A stretch of DNA of 35,975 nucleotides, from positions 1 to 35,975 of the forward strand of contig PBKW01000020.1 in assembly GCA_002721615.1 (NCBI GenBank), given 5' to 3'. Position 1 is the first letter of the stretch, and every line of letters starts with the position of its first letter. The position numbers and the translations under genes are program-made. Below the pieces are notes generated by a model. The model saw nothing but the letters and a program-made list of their open reading frames with translations, did not search any database and was not told where the DNA came from. Shown piece after piece: positions 34,856-35,975 of the stretch. The DNA is from Chloroflexota bacterium (GTDB lineage: Bacteria > Chloroflexota > Dehalococcoidia > Lucifugimonadales > Lucifugimonadaceae).

Positions 34856-35954
34856 CTTTCGTCTTCTCCCCTACTATTTCATATTCAGTAGTTCTCTGGG
34901 AAGGATTAAATCCTGCATCATTAATTAAGGATTTTATTCCTTCAATTGTTGTTCTGTTGTAAAATCCTGCAGCTAACATTACATTTTCATCAAAAAGTGT
35001 GCCTCCAAAATCATCTGCTCCATAATGTAATGCCATTTGTCCTGTTGAATATCCTTCTGAAAACCAGCTTGCCTGAATATGAGGAATGTTGTCTAAAAAT
35101 ATTCTTGAAAGTGCTATGATTTTTAAATATTGATTTGCTCCTGCTTCTTTTAAAACTTTTTTAGATAATGGATTATGTTCTCTTTTGTAAGACCAAGGGA
35201 TAAAAGCTGTAAATGATCCTTGTTTATTTTTAGAATTATCTTGAATATTTCTTATATGAGATAGAGTTTCAATAATATGATTAGACTTTTCTATGTGTCC
35301 ATACATCATTGTTGCTGTAGTAAAAAATCCTACTTCATGGGCTATACTATGTACTTTTGTCCATTGATCTATATTATTTTTAGGTTTTAATCTGCTAATT
35401 TGAGATTTTATTGAATTTGAAAGAATTTCAGATCCTCCACCAGGAATTGTTCTTTGGCCTGAATTTTTTAATTCAATTAATACTTGTTTAATAGATTTTT
35501 TTGAGACTTCAGACATTTTCATTATTTCAGGTGCTGAATAGTAATGTGGGGTAATTTCTGGATAAAGCCTTACAGTTTCTGAAACCATTTTTTTATAATA
35601 ATCAAATGGAAGTTCACTATTTAATCCTCCCTGCATTAAAACAGTAGTGCATCCTTTATCTCTTGCTTTTTCTATTTTTTTCATCATTTCTTCTACAGAG
35701 AATGTATATGCTGAAGGATCTTTAGGGTCAGTCCTATAAAATGAACAAAAACTACAAAAGGCATCACAAATATTTGTGTAATTTAAGTTAGTGTCTATTA
35801 CAAAAGTAACAGTATTAGATGGGTTGATTTTTGTTCTAATATTGTTAGCTAATTGACCTAAATCATAGATACTTACTTTTTCAAGTAGATATAGGCCTTC
35901 ATCAAATGTGATTCTATCGTTGTTAAGAACTTTCTCTCTAATATTATTTAACAT
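34848..35954 (-). CDS. mqnC: Cyclic dehypoxanthinyl futalosine synthase MqnC (radical SAM)
   Basis: A 368-residue radical SAM enzyme that cyclises dehypoxanthinyl futalosine in menaquinone synthesis. The cluster-binding CxxxCxxC is C63, C67, C70 in NYTNICDAFCSFCSFYR. The MqnC type is shown by MQGGLNSELPFDYY, YYSAPEI, IPGGGSEIL, TTATMMYGHIEK, GSFTAFIPWSYKREHNPL and QASWFSEG, and the ADDFGGTLFDENVM stretch. This pattern fits MqnC better than MqnE. Length is normal. It is the first gene of the leftward unit seen here; only 21 bases remain to the window edge, so its promoter may lie outside. Confidence 0.93.
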   Translation of the reverse strand: MLNNIREKVLNNDRITFDEGLYLLEKVSIYDLGQLANNIRTKINPSNTVTFVIDTNLNYTNICDAFCSFCSFYRTDPKDPSAYTFSVEEMMKKIEKARDKGCTTVLMQGGLNSELPFDYYKKMVSETVRLYPEITPHYYSAPEIMKMSEVSKKSIKQVLIELKNSGQRTIPGGGSEILSNSIKSQISRLKPKNNIDQWTKVHSIAHEVGFFTTATMMYGHIEKSNHIIETLSHIRNIQDNSKNKQGSFTAFIPWSYKREHNPLSKKVLKEAGANQYLKIIALSRIFLDNIPHIQASWFSEGYSTGQMALHYGADDFGGTLFDENVMLAAGFYNRTTIEGIKSLINDAGFNPSQRTTEYEIVGEKTKVG

Positions 35955-35975
35955 AATTTAATAATTGATTTTTAG

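Noticed and set aside
1-35975. CRISPR arrays, tRNA genes, insertion sequences, prophage or integron parts
   Set aside because: No spaced direct repeats, no cloverleaf other than the tmRNA ends, and no transposase, integrase or phage gene was found; intergenic gaps are too short to hold them.

Overview
The window is a dense, strongly AT-rich (roughly 70% A+T by eye) stretch of a bacterial chromosome. Almost every base is coding. Neighbouring genes commonly touch or overlap by 1-14 bases, and convergent units end without visible terminators, which looks like a streamlined, probably marine genome. The gene content fits a Chloroflexota-like lineage (Dehalococcoidia/SAR202 type): an LL-diaminopimelate aminotransferase, futalosine-route menaquinone genes, short-form HisG with HisZ, a phytoene synthase/desaturase pair and a single lipoprotein-type CtpA. 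That placement is inference, since no rRNA or other phylogenetic marker RNA except tmRNA is present.

Layout. (1) 1-4125, minus strand: carotenoid cluster crtB -> crtI -> alpha/beta hydrolase with a Cys nucleophile -> membrane glycosyltransferase (runs off the left edge). (2) 4252-10209: a small catabolic island with an Ldh_2-type dehydrogenase and a sugar-nucleotide/uronate-type SDR (plus), an EamA transporter (minus), then a DUF4432 mutarotase-like protein, a zinc MDR dehydrogenase and an amidohydrolase (plus). It looks like an uncharacterised sugar or sugar-acid pathway. (3) 10257-15217, plus: histidine operon hisZ-hisG-hisD-hisC-hisB. (4) 21723-15207, minus: purine operon guaA - pentapeptide-repeat protein - purD - purB - purC - DUF3105 membrane protein - purS; it meets hisB head-on with an 11-base overlap. 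(5) 21798-31314, plus: tsaC/Sua5, a degenerate isoprenyl-diphosphate-synthase homologue, pgk, tpiA, miaA, dapF, dapL, hflX, ctpA and smpB, followed by the tmRNA gene ssrA (31351-31700). (6) 35954-31703, minus: mqnC, an MqnD-like protein, two tandem SDR proteins and a rhomboid protease ending 2 bases from the tmRNA 3' end.

Most of the window is housekeeping biosynthesis (His, purines, DAP/lysine, menaquinone, lower glycolysis), tRNA modification and ribosome rescue. The unusual points are: smpB appears to start at an ATT codon; the tmRNA reading frame seems to resume on AUA and its tag ends in AAV; DapF has serine at both catalytic cysteine positions; the isoprenyl synthase homologue has lost its aspartate-rich motifs; a Cys-nucleophile hydrolase sits in the carotenoid cluster; a pentapeptide-repeat protein is translationally coupled to guaA; and the catabolic island has no recognisable known pathway. 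No CRISPR array, tRNA gene, insertion sequence or prophage was seen, and no stretch longer than about 130 bases lacks a gene.
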